This document shows, in pieces, positions 1-7,771 of a stretch of DNA of 7,790 bases. The translations under genes were made by a program, and so were the position numbers. A model generated the notes under the pieces. It had not been told where the DNA came from and did not search any database. It saw only the letters and a list, made by a program, of their open reading frames with translations. This stretch comes from an uncultured Proteiniphilum sp. (GTDB lineage: Bacteria > Bacteroidota > Bacteroidia > Bacteroidales > Dysgonomonadaceae). Numbering within the stretch: position 1 is the first letter of the stretch; the number at the start of each line of letters is the position of its first letter. The stretch is taken from positions 1 to 7,790 of the forward strand of contig NZ_CALNAT010000075.1 of the NCBI RefSeq assembly GCF_937873925.1, in the 5' to 3' direction.

Positions 1-1726
1 GAGCCAATACTAGAGGGCCGCGAATGACAGCCCTGAAATTGTCGCCTGCCCGGTTGCTACCCTGTGGCGCATTCACCACACGGCACCGCATGTCCAATTG
101 CAGCTCTATCGTATCGCCGTTGCGCCATTTGCGTCGTATTTCGGCATACGTTCCCGGTTTTACCTTTACGTTTTTACCATTCACTCTTAGAACGGTCTCT
201 TTGCTCCACGACGGAATGCGGACTTTCAACGAAAACGTTTCTTTTTCCGTCAGCCAAAGGGTCATTTTTATGTCGCCTGAAACGGGATAATCGGTATGTA
301 TGTCAATGGAAGCCTCTTGTTGTGCGGATGTCTGAAAAACAATATTCCCTTTGTTATACAAATTAACAACAAATCCTTCGTCATCGCTCATGGCGGTAAT
401 AAACGGAATATAAGCCAGCCCCATCGGGCCGTTAAGATTGCAACAGGTCACGTGCATATCATCAAACTTCCATCCCCATCCTTCATTGGTGACTTTGCTG
501 CCATTCAACAGGTTCACGTAACTGAATCCGTCGCCCGAGGGTTTCATGGCGCCGATCAATCCGTTATAGACATATTTTTCGATTTCGTCGGCGGCTGACG
601 GATCTCCTGTCAGCCGTAAAATCTGGCTGCAAAATTTCATCCATGTTACGCCGACACACGTTTCCATCATCCGGGTGATATCGGGATTCGTCTGCTCCAA
701 TGCAGTGTTTCCCCATGCTTCCCCCATCACATACGGATGATAAGGTTGGTCTGAGCCGCCGTTGCCGATAATCGTTATTTCATATTTACGTACATTCTCA
801 TACAAATTCAATATCATCCGTTTTATTTCGGGCTTACCCGTAACGCGGTAATATTCGGCCAGACCTTCGAAAATCGACAACATCTCATAAGCTTTCGGGT
901 AATGGCCGGCCATTCGGTAAGGTTTCACGTTATTCAATGCCATTTCAAAAATATTGAAGTGCTTCGTACCTCCGGCTTCGATAATGTAAGTGGAAAAATC
1001 CAGGTATCGTTGTTCTCCGGTCCATTTATAGAGCCTCATAAACGGTTCGAGCAAGCTGCTCGATTCAATATGACACTCTTCGTGTCCGATATTCGTAGCA
1101 CTCCAACCCACATCGGTGATTTCCGTTTTCGGTGCATGCCCTATCAGTTCAATAATATTATCGGCTTGTTTTTTCAATGCGTCGAAAACGACAGGGGTAG
1201 GGTTAACCCATTCGTAATATTCCTGTAATCCGAGCATGACATATTTCCGTTCCCATAACTCGCTGCCTTCAGGTTGTGTTTCGATTTCCACACAACTGAT
1301 GCTTCCGTTTTCCCGTTGAGTGGATAGCAAATCGTTTACCGTTTCATCTAAAATCTGCTTCAGTGCAGGGTCTTGTGTGTATCGATAAAACATGCATCCC
1401 GAGCGGACTGCTTTTCCCCACATTTCGCCGAGTGCAAACTGCGGACGTCCGTTGCGGAAAAAATTGACGAATTCGTGATAGGGGAGGCTGCCTTTGTTCC
1501 AATTCTGAATGGAAAGATGAATATAGTCATTCAGAAATCCTTCCAAATGAACTCTATTTGCCGGCAGCGGTGTCTGTTGATCTTTAATTTTATAATGGAC
1601 AAAAGGTTGTCCGTTAAGATTTATAAGAAAAAACATCGAGAATAAAAAAGCGCCAATGAACGCAATTGGTTTCTTTTCGGAAAAGTATTTTTTTAAATAC
1701 TCTGTTTTATCTGAGTTTCTCATCAT
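1..1726 (-). CDS. GH127-like beta-L-arabinofuranosidase family protein, secreted, 3' end cut by window edge
   Basis: The frame is open from the ATG at 1724-1726 to the window edge, giving 575 codons without a stop; the usual family length is about 600-800. The second codon is also ATG. Residues 20-39 form a hydrophobic signal segment without a lipobox cysteine, so export to the periplasm is likely. The middle matches the DUF1680/GH127 (alpha/alpha)6 barrel: W158-E-R-K-Y, an ESSSLLEPFMRLY helix, G335-E336-A-W, E355-T-C357 and C428-C429. By analogy with the GH127 enzyme HypBA1, E336 would be the acid/base, C428 the nucleophile, and E355, C357, C428 and C429 the zinc ligands. The C-terminal part begins the beta-sandwich and ends at the typical RGPLVLA. 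The family removes terminal beta-L-arabinofuranose; some members remove aceric acid. The motif after the Cys pair, CCNLNGPMGL, differs from the common CCPPN, so the exact sugar is uncertain. It is the last visible gene of the PUL, 127 nt after the DUF5722 gene. Confidence 0.9.
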   Translation of the reverse strand, partial: MMRNSDKTEYLKKYFSEKKPIAFIGAFLFSMFFLINLNGQPFVHYKIKDQQTPLPANRVHLEGFLNDYIHLSIQNWNKGSLPYHEFVNFFRNGRPQFALGEMWGKAVRSGCMFYRYTQDPALKQILDETVNDLLSTQRENGSISCVEIETQPEGSELWERKYVMLGLQEYYEWVNPTPVVFDALKKQADNIIELIGHAPKTEITDVGWSATNIGHEECHIESSSLLEPFMRLYKWTGEQRYLDFSTYIIEAGGTKHFNIFEMALNNVKPYRMAGHYPKAYEMLSIFEGLAEYYRVTGKPEIKRMILNLYENVRKYEITIIGNGGSDQPYHPYVMGEAWGNTALEQTNPDITRMMETCVGVTWMKFCSQILRLTGDPSAADEIEKYVYNGLIGAMKPSGDGFSYVNLLNGSKVTNEGWGWKFDDMHVTCCNLNGPMGLAYIPFITAMSDDEGFVVNLYNKGNIVFQTSAQQEASIDIHTDYPVSGDIKMTLWLTEKETFSLKVRIPSWSKETVLRVNGKNVKVKPGTYAEIRRKWRNGDTIELQLDMRCRVVNAPQGSNRAGDNFRAVIRGPLVLA

Positions 1727-1853
1727 GTTGTGTTTATATGTTGTTCCGTTTTTTTGAGGAAATTTTTTATGTGTCTTAAGAAACCTGAATTAAAAGATTT
1801 CTATAAAACTCAAATAGTTTCTCAATATTTAGAAAATTCTTCATTCAGCCAAT

Positions 1854-4031
1854 TCATATGATTGATAAAAAAACTGACGATTGCATGATTTCAGTCCAAT
1901 CATTAATTCCAATTACAGATTTGTACGGTTCAAACAATGCATCTTCCTCATTGGTTGCGGCTGCCTGATACAAGTACCAGACAGGTTTTGCTCCCCCAGG
2001 ATCGGTTTCGTCGTCAGGAAATTTTCGCAACCCGATCCTTAATCCGTATTCAACCCTGTTGTCGAGCCAATTATGCCATTGAATGGCATCGATTCCATCT
2101 AACGCATTTAGTTTTTTCCATGCATAGGCAAATCCGGCTGCTTGTTCCTTTAAATCTTGTTCGCTGTAAGTTTTAGAGTTCGTTCCGTTTTCAGAGAGCC
2201 AAAGCGTTCTTTTTACCGAATTATTATACATGTTTTCGGATCTTTTAATCCAATAATCAATCACTTCTAAATTTTTAAAAGTAACAAGCGGACTGTTTAT
2301 ACTGAACGTAGCTTTAGAGTCGTTCCATGTCTTTGGTTCGGTTAAGTCCTGAGGATAGGGATGATAAGCTACTCCCCATTGAAAATCGCCTTCGGCAGCG
2401 CTGAATTTTTGCAGATAAGTCAGCATCTCCTTTGAGGAGTAAGATTCGACCGGTTCATTCCACGAATGGGTAAATGATCCCATCACTTCGCTATTGGCAT
2501 CATATTGGCGTGAAATATTATGGCAAAGCCTCATTGATTTTATATAAGTGTCCAAATAGACTAACATTGGCTTATTTCCCATATTTGTCCAGGATAATCC
2601 GGCATCTACTTCATTATGCATGATCCATTTGTGAATTCGTCCGTAAGCATTATCCGTTCTGTTGTAGCGTGAAGCCAGGAAATCCAATGCCGCGGCATAA
2701 CAATTTACACCTTCTTCTGTTGTTAAATTGGGCATGGTATATATTCCTTCGGAAGTGAAATCGGGGTGCTGCAACATCCTGCCGATAGCAGGATCGGCGC
2801 ACTCCGATGTTTTTTGAACCAGGATAATTGCGGCGACAACAATTTCTCGCTCTGCAGCTATTTTCAAGGCTTGATCAAGTCCGTTCAGGTATCCCTCCCT
2901 GGCGAAATAGTAGGTTTTGTTACCGTATTCGTGTGCGATCCGGTTTGGACCCGGACCGGAGTACATGAAAGCGGTAAAAGGAACATTCACTGTGATACTA
3001 TGGATAGCAAGCAGATCCAAATCAGCCTGAAACTGGTTGACGAAAAAACCTCCCAACCCCTTTTTACTTTTCAAAATCCCCGGGCTCATCGCCTGCGTGG
3101 ATTCAATTATATCTGCGTAGCGCGCATGAGAGGCGATTTCATCTTTTGCGGCGGATTCTTTCACGATCACCCATTTGGAAAGTAACCGGTCGTACTCCCT
3201 GCCATCAATCTGTGCTGTTCGATCGAGCGTTATCCGGAATATTTTATCTTCCAATGGGATTTTATTCTTAAACAGTGGGGCGGTCGTCAATGTATCGTTG
3301 GGATGAATCTCGCACAAACTAAAATTCCCGTTGCCCGCGTGTTGGCCGGTGACCGACACCTCCGTTGATCCCACCTTTACTTCTGTGATTTTGGATGCGA
3401 ATTGATGGGATAAGTAGGATAATAATGAATTCGCGATCTCTTCATCTTTTCTTAATTTCTCCTCCTCTTCGTTTAATTTCGCTTTTTCCGATTCATTCAT
3501 TGCCCTGAAATAGAGGTTTCGTATTTCAAGCTTGACACCGTTCTGGTCCCCAAAATCGATTCTAAGGAAATCACCCGATCTGCCCCATGATAATTCGCTT
3601 ATCATTTTGTACAGGTTGAGAGAGGCGGTTTTCCAGGAGTTTGTTTTAGAAAGCGAACCTGTTTTGATCGAGCGATTTTCGGATATCCCGGGTCCAAAGA
3701 ATATTTGAAGAAGACTCACTTCCGCACTGCTTTTATATTCAAAGGTCAATACCACTGAATCTTTATCCAATGTTTTTGTGAGATCCTGAATATGAATATA
3801 CGGATCGTTCCCGGTAGTAGTCAGCTCATACGCGTAGGTCGTTTTTTGAACCGCCTCTATATGGTGAGCCGACGCGATTTCGAATTTCAGGTACTGGGTT
3901 GAAGTACCAGGAATTATCACCGGTTTCTCAGGGATATCATCTTTACATCCCGGTAAAAAAAGCATTCCTGCCATCAAGAAATGAACTAACAGCACTTGAC
4001 AGGCATTTTTTTGTTTTTTCTCTTTGTTCAT
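1854..4031 (-). CDS. DUF5722-type putative clan GH-A glycosidase, surface lipoprotein with N-terminal accessory domain
   Basis: I chose the ATG at 4029-4031 (725 residues). An in-frame TTG lies nine codons upstream, but the ATG gives a standard lipoprotein signal: KEKKQK, a hydrophobic core and the lipobox LPGC with Cys29. K30-D-D follows, resembling the Bacteroidota lipoprotein export signal for the cell surface. Residues about 48-177 form a beta-rich domain homologous to the insert in the neighbouring SusD. A charged helical linker (EEEEKLRKDEE) follows at 181-203, then a beta domain (214-291) with the DUF5722-like ASHARY segment at 300-305. The rest looks like a TIM barrel: I472-H-N-E474 has the strand-4 'NE' form, and LWLSE614NG the strand-7 nucleophile form, with Y556-H-P-Y and W652-H-N-W nearby. 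Naming DUF5722 rests on recalled family features. The glycosidase activity and the two catalytic glutamates are my inference, and the substrate is unknown. It lies between the mutarotase-like lipoprotein gene and the GH127-like gene. Confidence 0.85.
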   Translation of the reverse strand: MNKEKKQKNACQVLLVHFLMAGMLFLPGCKDDIPEKPVIIPGTSTQYLKFEIASAHHIEAVQKTTYAYELTTTGNDPYIHIQDLTKTLDKDSVVLTFEYKSSAEVSLLQIFFGPGISENRSIKTGSLSKTNSWKTASLNLYKMISELSWGRSGDFLRIDFGDQNGVKLEIRNLYFRAMNESEKAKLNEEEEKLRKDEEIANSLLSYLSHQFASKITEVKVGSTEVSVTGQHAGNGNFSLCEIHPNDTLTTAPLFKNKIPLEDKIFRITLDRTAQIDGREYDRLLSKWVIVKESAAKDEIASHARYADIIESTQAMSPGILKSKKGLGGFFVNQFQADLDLLAIHSITVNVPFTAFMYSGPGPNRIAHEYGNKTYYFAREGYLNGLDQALKIAAEREIVVAAIILVQKTSECADPAIGRMLQHPDFTSEGIYTMPNLTTEEGVNCYAAALDFLASRYNRTDNAYGRIHKWIMHNEVDAGLSWTNMGNKPMLVYLDTYIKSMRLCHNISRQYDANSEVMGSFTHSWNEPVESYSSKEMLTYLQKFSAAEGDFQWGVAYHPYPQDLTEPKTWNDSKATFSINSPLVTFKNLEVIDYWIKRSENMYNNSVKRTLWLSENGTNSKTYSEQDLKEQAAGFAYAWKKLNALDGIDAIQWHNWLDNRVEYGLRIGLRKFPDDETDPGGAKPVWYLYQAAATNEEDALFEPYKSVIGINDWTEIMQSSVFLSII
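3501..3890 (-). other. Accessory beta-sandwich domain of the DUF5722 protein (copy 1 of shared module)
   Basis: This segment encodes residues about 48-177 of the ATG-started protein. Landmarks are TTGNDPYIHI, LTFEYKS, QIFFGPG, NSWKTASLNLY and FLRIDFG...LEIRNLYFRA. These line up in order and spacing with the SusD insert at 6347-6790. It looks like a carbohydrate-binding-type jelly roll; it may correspond to DUF4972 or a similar Bacteroidales domain, which I could not confirm. Confidence 0.75.
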
Positions 4032-4156
4032 GATTGTAATTCTTTTCCCATTTGACAATCATTGGGAGTTAATTATAGTCTTTACTCCATTCCTCCGCTG
4101 AAAACAGGATCCTAAGTGAAGAAGAAAAAAGAAAATAGTTTTCCGGGAGTTCCCTT

Positions 4157-5617
4157 TTATTTCCCCAGATATACCTTTGTAATCGTAGCCCTTCCCGCAT
4201 CGGAAAAGAAAATTTTAACGTTTTTCATTCCGCCCTGATAATCCGGTATTGCGGATAGGTCAACTCTATGTGTCTGATGATGACCATCTGAGGTGATTGT
4301 CTGCTTAACGGTGATCGTGGGTTTTACGGGAAACCCGGATGCCTTCTTTTCTTTCTCTTCCGCCACACTAAATTCACCTTCACTCCAGTTCAACCAATCG
4401 GTGAAGTCGGACTTGCTTACCGGTTGTATTTCAACACTCAATTCCAATTCTTTATTTTCAGTGCTAAACTCGCCCTCAATATTCAGGGATGGGTTTTCGG
4501 AAGCTTGCCAAAATGTTACGGGGCTAACGATTGCTGCATTTTTGTTGAATTGGATGTCCAATCCTCCTTCAACAGGAAATCCTTTGTCTTGTATTTCACC
4601 CTGGTAGTACCAGTTTTGACGCGAATTTTGAAAATTCCATTCCGGATTCGACTTAGCCGATCGGTTTTCTTTGGCATACGACCGGATATCGTCTAATGTT
4701 CCAAGGATAAATGATGTGGTATAAGTCCACCGGATATTGTGGTCAAGAATCTGTCTGCCAGTAGGAGCAATGTGTCCTGTTTGGCCGTCTTTCTCCCCTC
4801 CGTATCCCTTAAAGGAGTCATTGGGGTGAAACCCTCCGTTGAAGTTCATTACTTCGGGCTGAAAAACCCCGATTCCATAGCCGTTGTCATCCAGTAGAGC
4901 AACCCAATTCTCAGGTGTATAAAAATGCACCCATGGCCATCCTTTTTTATCATTTTTATCTATAACAACCGTTGTGGGTTCTCCGATAAAAGGTTGATCT
5001 CCCAAATAGGTTACCAATTTATACCAGGGACCGTTTGTATATACCGCCGGCATCTCCTGTGAACAAGCCGGGTATTGTGTTTTATCCTCTCTGTTATTCA
5101 CAATGGTAGCCTCCATTTTGATAATATTGTCTTCCAACGTGTACAGGCATTCAAATACACATTCGCCGGCAACACCGGTTTTATGTGGCCATTGCATGGG
5201 AATACTTTTCACAAAGATGGCATTATCCCCTATTTTTTCATAGGAAATCATTTTCGAACGATTACCGCCGGCGTCTCCCGATTGAATGGGGTTCCAGCCC
5301 AGGCCTTCCCATTCCGGAGTAGGTCTTTCACCCTTGGGGCCGATATACGGCCAGGGTCCGCTGTAATATGACATTTGGATCTGTCGGCCCCAATCAAAAC
5401 TATTGATCATATTCTTACCACCGTTGGCTTCATCGGAGAGATAAGTAACAGCACCCCCCAAGGTCAGATCGATACCTAATTTTACACGATTATTCTGAAT
5501 ATATAATATGGAGGTATCTTCAGACAGAGAAATCACAGGAGAATTATCCTGCGTTTTTCCACCCGTACAGGAAATCATCGCACCTAAAAAAAATATAAAA
5601 AAAATATTTCTAACCAT
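4157..5617 (-). CDS. PUL lipoprotein of unknown function, galactose-mutarotase-like fold with C-terminal jelly-roll module
   Basis: A complete gene of 486 codons from ATG at 5615-5617 to TAA at 4157-4159. The N-terminus MVRNIFFIFFLGAMISC is a short lipoprotein signal with Cys17. The next residues, TGGKTQ, lack acidic residues, so it may stay on the periplasmic side rather than be flipped to the surface. Residues about 35-315 are rich in strands and in conserved-looking aromatic and Gly motifs: NNRVKLGIDLTLGGAVTYL, DWGRQIQMSYYSGP, GLGWNPIQSGDAGGNRS, YPACSQEMPAVYTNGPWYKL, NWVALLDDNGYGIGVF and LDHNIRWTYT. The opening pattern, a sugar-facing beta sheet with GG..T.L, resembles the galactose-mutarotase-like supersandwich seen in lyases and glycosidase accessory domains. 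Residues about 325-486 look like a separate jelly roll ending in NVKIFFSDAGRATITKVYLGK-type strands. I recognise no characterised family. A lyase, a glycosidase or a sugar-binding protein are all possible. The gene follows susD by 108 nt with a hairpin between. Confidence 0.9.
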   Translation of the reverse strand: MVRNIFFIFFLGAMISCTGGKTQDNSPVISLSEDTSILYIQNNRVKLGIDLTLGGAVTYLSDEANGGKNMINSFDWGRQIQMSYYSGPWPYIGPKGERPTPEWEGLGWNPIQSGDAGGNRSKMISYEKIGDNAIFVKSIPMQWPHKTGVAGECVFECLYTLEDNIIKMEATIVNNREDKTQYPACSQEMPAVYTNGPWYKLVTYLGDQPFIGEPTTVVIDKNDKKGWPWVHFYTPENWVALLDDNGYGIGVFQPEVMNFNGGFHPNDSFKGYGGEKDGQTGHIAPTGRQILDHNIRWTYTTSFILGTLDDIRSYAKENRSAKSNPEWNFQNSRQNWYYQGEIQDKGFPVEGGLDIQFNKNAAIVSPVTFWQASENPSLNIEGEFSTENKELELSVEIQPVSKSDFTDWLNWSEGEFSVAEEKEKKASGFPVKPTITVKQTITSDGHHQTHRVDLSAIPDYQGGMKNVKIFFSDAGRATITKVYLGK

Positions 5618-5641
5618 CTTTCAATTTAATTATAGTTAATC

Positions 5642-5705
5642 AAAAAATCAGAACCTCGAAAAACTCTCAACAGATCATGTTTTCCAAGCTTTCGAAGTTC
5701 TGATT
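5642..5705 (-). terminator. Hairpin with U-tract between susD and downstream genes (terminator or attenuator)
   Basis: Arms 5690-5705 and 5646-5661 pair over 16 positions in the minus-strand RNA, with one internal G.U pair, around a loop of 28 nt. The stem is followed directly by a run of U (5642-5647 read on the minus strand). It starts 20 nt after the susD stop. The stem is long but only moderately GC-rich and the loop is large, so it may be a partial terminator or an RNA-processing or stability element rather than a full stop. The downstream genes have no recognisable promoter of their own, so read-through is likely. Confidence 0.6.
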
Positions 5706-5725
5706 AAAATCAGGAGTCTATGACA

Positions 5726-7771
5726 TTACCAGCCAGGGTTCTGCCAGTTTTCACCTGTGAAAGATTCCATCTTGGTTGCTTCAGAAAGGTCTATAGGAAA
5801 CATCAGGTATTTATCTGTATTGGTTCCGCGGTCTTGTAATTTTACTCTATTATAGATATACTCGTTCCCTTGTTTTGTTATCCTCATCCCGGTAACAAAT
5901 TTATCGGTTTCGTTCAGTATCTTCCACCGTCTCACATCAAAAAACCGATGTTCTTCAAACGCCAACTCTACCTGTCTCTCGTTGCGGTATCGAATTTGAA
6001 ACTCTTCCTTTGAAAGAGCTGCAGGGAGGGGTGGCATCTCGGCGCGTGCCCGCACTACATTTACAGCTTCTCTTGCTGAAAGGGCACTTGCTCCGCTTGC
6101 TTTACTTTCTACGGCTACATCATGACCCACGGCATTTGAAGCAGCTTCCGCGAAGTTCAGATATAACTCTCCCAGTCTGAAGATTTTCATCAATCCATCG
6201 GCGTCTACGCTTACATTCGATTTATAATTATTGAATTTCCTCAAATAATAGCCTGTACGGGTAAACCGGGTTTGGGTGATATCGTTTGAAATTCCACTGT
6301 TACCGCTTACAAAAGTCTCCACAGGAATTGGTACCGGAGGAGGAGTAAAGGCTTCGACCTGAAAATTTCTGATTGTTAGTTCATATCCGGGTCCACTTGT
6401 AACATCAAATCGCAGAAAATGGTTTTCAGGGGCTGCCCCACCATTCGCATTCACGCCAAATCCCCACTTGGTTATGGCTGTAGAAAGATCGTATTCGAAT
6501 CTTTTCCATTCGGAGGATTCTTCTATGACAATATTCTCCCCGGTTGAAACACCTCCCTGGGGACCCCCTGCCACACAGAAGAAGAACTCAGCATTCGTGA
6601 CTGTTTTATTGCTTTTATATTCGAAGCTGATCACCCTTTTTGCTGCTGAACTTAACACTTTTCCCAGCACGGTAGTATGAATCCAGGGGTCACTGCCGGT
6701 GCTTTTTAGGGTCGTTTCCTCGCCACTGACCGAAGCCGTAACATTGTTCACTGTTTGAGTAAAACTTAACGGGAAAAGCTCTTTCTCTACATTTCCGGTA
6801 GAAAGAGACCGGGGAGAGTTATTGTAATAGATAGAAGCATAAAAGCGAGGATCCCTTCCTTCATAGGGGTCAGCAGGATCGTATCCGGAGGTGGGATTTA
6901 TAATGGGCTCTAAATGTTGAGCGTCCGCATATCCCAGGATGGGCATTTCTCCGGTGGCCTGCATCCCGTAGGCATCTACCAATTCTTGAGAGGGTCCTGC
7001 TCCTGCTTTTTCCGCACCTTCTGTGATGGGGGTACCGGCCCATTTCCATACGTTGGTTCTGTTACTGGTTGTTTCAAAAATAGTCTCTTTGTCGATCGAA
7101 CGGCTTGGATCGGACCGAAGAATGAAATAGTACGCATACGCGTTTTGGGCGATATCTTCCGCCGGTTTGGTTTTGAATAACTCGAACCCATGTGCCAGGC
7201 ATTGATCTAAGGCTTCTTTGGTGATTTCCGTGGCCTTTTCCCAGGTATATTTGCTGCCTGCGGTATTCCACAATGGGCTTGCAGCATATAGCGCCGCCTG
7301 CGATCTGACCGCCTGTGCAAAGGCACGGGTAATGGTGCCCCTTTGGTTATCGCTAATATCCCATCTAAAGCCTATATCTGATTTTCCGCTTTCCGGAAGG
7401 GCCAACGCCGCGTCACAGTCGGCAATGATAAAATCCACACACTCCTCGAAGGAAGCACGACGATCTTGTGAAAAATCATACGTAACTTCATAAGGTGCAC
7501 TTATAATGGGAACACCACCATATCTTTTGATTAACTGTAAGTAGTAAAATGCCCTTAATACGAGCACTTCGCCAATCCATCCGTTCTTCTCATCTTCATC
7601 AATTTGTGCCGTGGCTATTTCAGGATCATTTATACTTGTCAGGAAGGTGTTGCATTTTCTGATTCCTTGAAAATAGTGAGCCCATGAATAGCTTCCCTCC
7701 ACGGGATTGTTTGAGGATGAAGTCCGGTTGTTATACCAATCATTCACTGCACCATTCACGCCGTCAAACAA
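5726..7771 (-). CDS. SusD/RagB family outer-membrane glycan-binding lipoprotein, 5' end missing, with inserted domain
   Basis: SusD homologues cap a SusC TonB-dependent transporter and bind glycan at the cell surface. The 681 codons seen lack the signal peptide, lipid cysteine and roughly the first 90 residues. The TTG at 7769-7771 is only the first codon after an in-frame TAG at 7787-7789, not a believable start, and that TAG lies in the fold-back repeat. Family landmarks are clear: WAHYFQGIRKCNTFL (30-44), EVLVLRAFYYLQLIKRYGGVP (68-88), EGRDPRFYASIYYN (304-317), IFRLGELYLNFAEAASN (530-546), VNVVRARAEMP (570-580), RNERQVELAFEEHRFFDVRRW (596-616) and the C-terminal YLMFPI...NWQNPGW. Between SIYYNNSP and VETFVSG, where SusD proteins usually have a short loop, residues about 328-475 form an extra beta-rich domain tied back by a proline linker (TPPPVPIP). 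The gene leads the visible operon; susC should lie upstream, beyond the window. Confidence 0.95.
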   Translation of the reverse strand: MFDGVNGAVNDWYNNRTSSSNNPVEGSYSWAHYFQGIRKCNTFLTSINDPEIATAQIDEDEKNGWIGEVLVLRAFYYLQLIKRYGGVPIISAPYEVTYDFSQDRRASFEECVDFIIADCDAALALPESGKSDIGFRWDISDNQRGTITRAFAQAVRSQAALYAASPLWNTAGSKYTWEKATEITKEALDQCLAHGFELFKTKPAEDIAQNAYAYYFILRSDPSRSIDKETIFETTSNRTNVWKWAGTPITEGAEKAGAGPSQELVDAYGMQATGEMPILGYADAQHLEPIINPTSGYDPADPYEGRDPRFYASIYYNNSPRSLSTGNVEKELFPLSFTQTVNNVTASVSGEETTLKSTGSDPWIHTTVLGKVLSSAAKRVISFEYKSNKTVTNAEFFFCVAGGPQGGVSTGENIVIEESSEWKRFEYDLSTAITKWGFGVNANGGAAPENHFLRFDVTSGPGYELTIRNFQVEAFTPPPVPIPVETFVSGNSGISNDITQTRFTRTGYYLRKFNNYKSNVSVDADGLMKIFRLGELYLNFAEAASNAVGHDVAVESKASGASALSAREAVNVVRARAEMPPLPAALSKEEFQIRYRNERQVELAFEEHRFFDVRRWKILNETDKFVTGMRITKQGNEYIYNRVKLQDRGTNTDKYLMFPIDLSEATKMESFTGENWQNPGW
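6347..6790 (-). other. Inserted beta-sandwich domain in SusD (copy 2 of shared module)
   Basis: This segment encodes residues about 328-475 of the SusD fragment. Landmarks are STGSDPWIHTTVL, ISFEYKSN, EFFFCVAG, SEWKRFEYDLS and FLRFDV...ELTIRNFQVEA. They match the N-terminal domain of the DUF5722 protein (3501-3890) in order and spacing. The canonical SusD sequence resumes right after the proline linker at 476-483. A role in extra ligand binding is inferred. Confidence 0.75.

Noticed and set aside
24..1645. Several plus-strand open frames of 88-108 codons
   Set aside because: They are antisense to the GH127-like gene, which has clear family motifs through the whole stretch; none has protein-like features.
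1727..1853. Possible promoter for the GH127-like gene in the 127-nt spacer
   Set aside because: The TTTG on the minus strand is not preceded by TA at the spacing of the Bacteroides -7 box, and there is no paired -33 element, so no promoter is called.
2073..2089. Near-perfect palindrome with 8-bp arms and a one-base centre
   Set aside because: It falls within the codons for the AIQWHNW segment of the DUF5722 protein and is short enough to arise by chance.
2766..3185. Plus-strand open frame of 139 codons
   Set aside because: It lies wholly inside the DUF5722 gene on the other strand, shows no recognisable protein features and is explained as an antisense shadow.
4032..4058. Upstream TTG start for the DUF5722 protein
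   Set aside because: The ATG nine codons downstream gives a normal-length lipoprotein signal; the TTG adds residues that fit no signal peptide.
4141..4154. Small GGG/CCC hairpin after the stop of the mutarotase-like gene
   Set aside because: Only three or four base pairs and no adjoining U-run; too weak to call a terminator.
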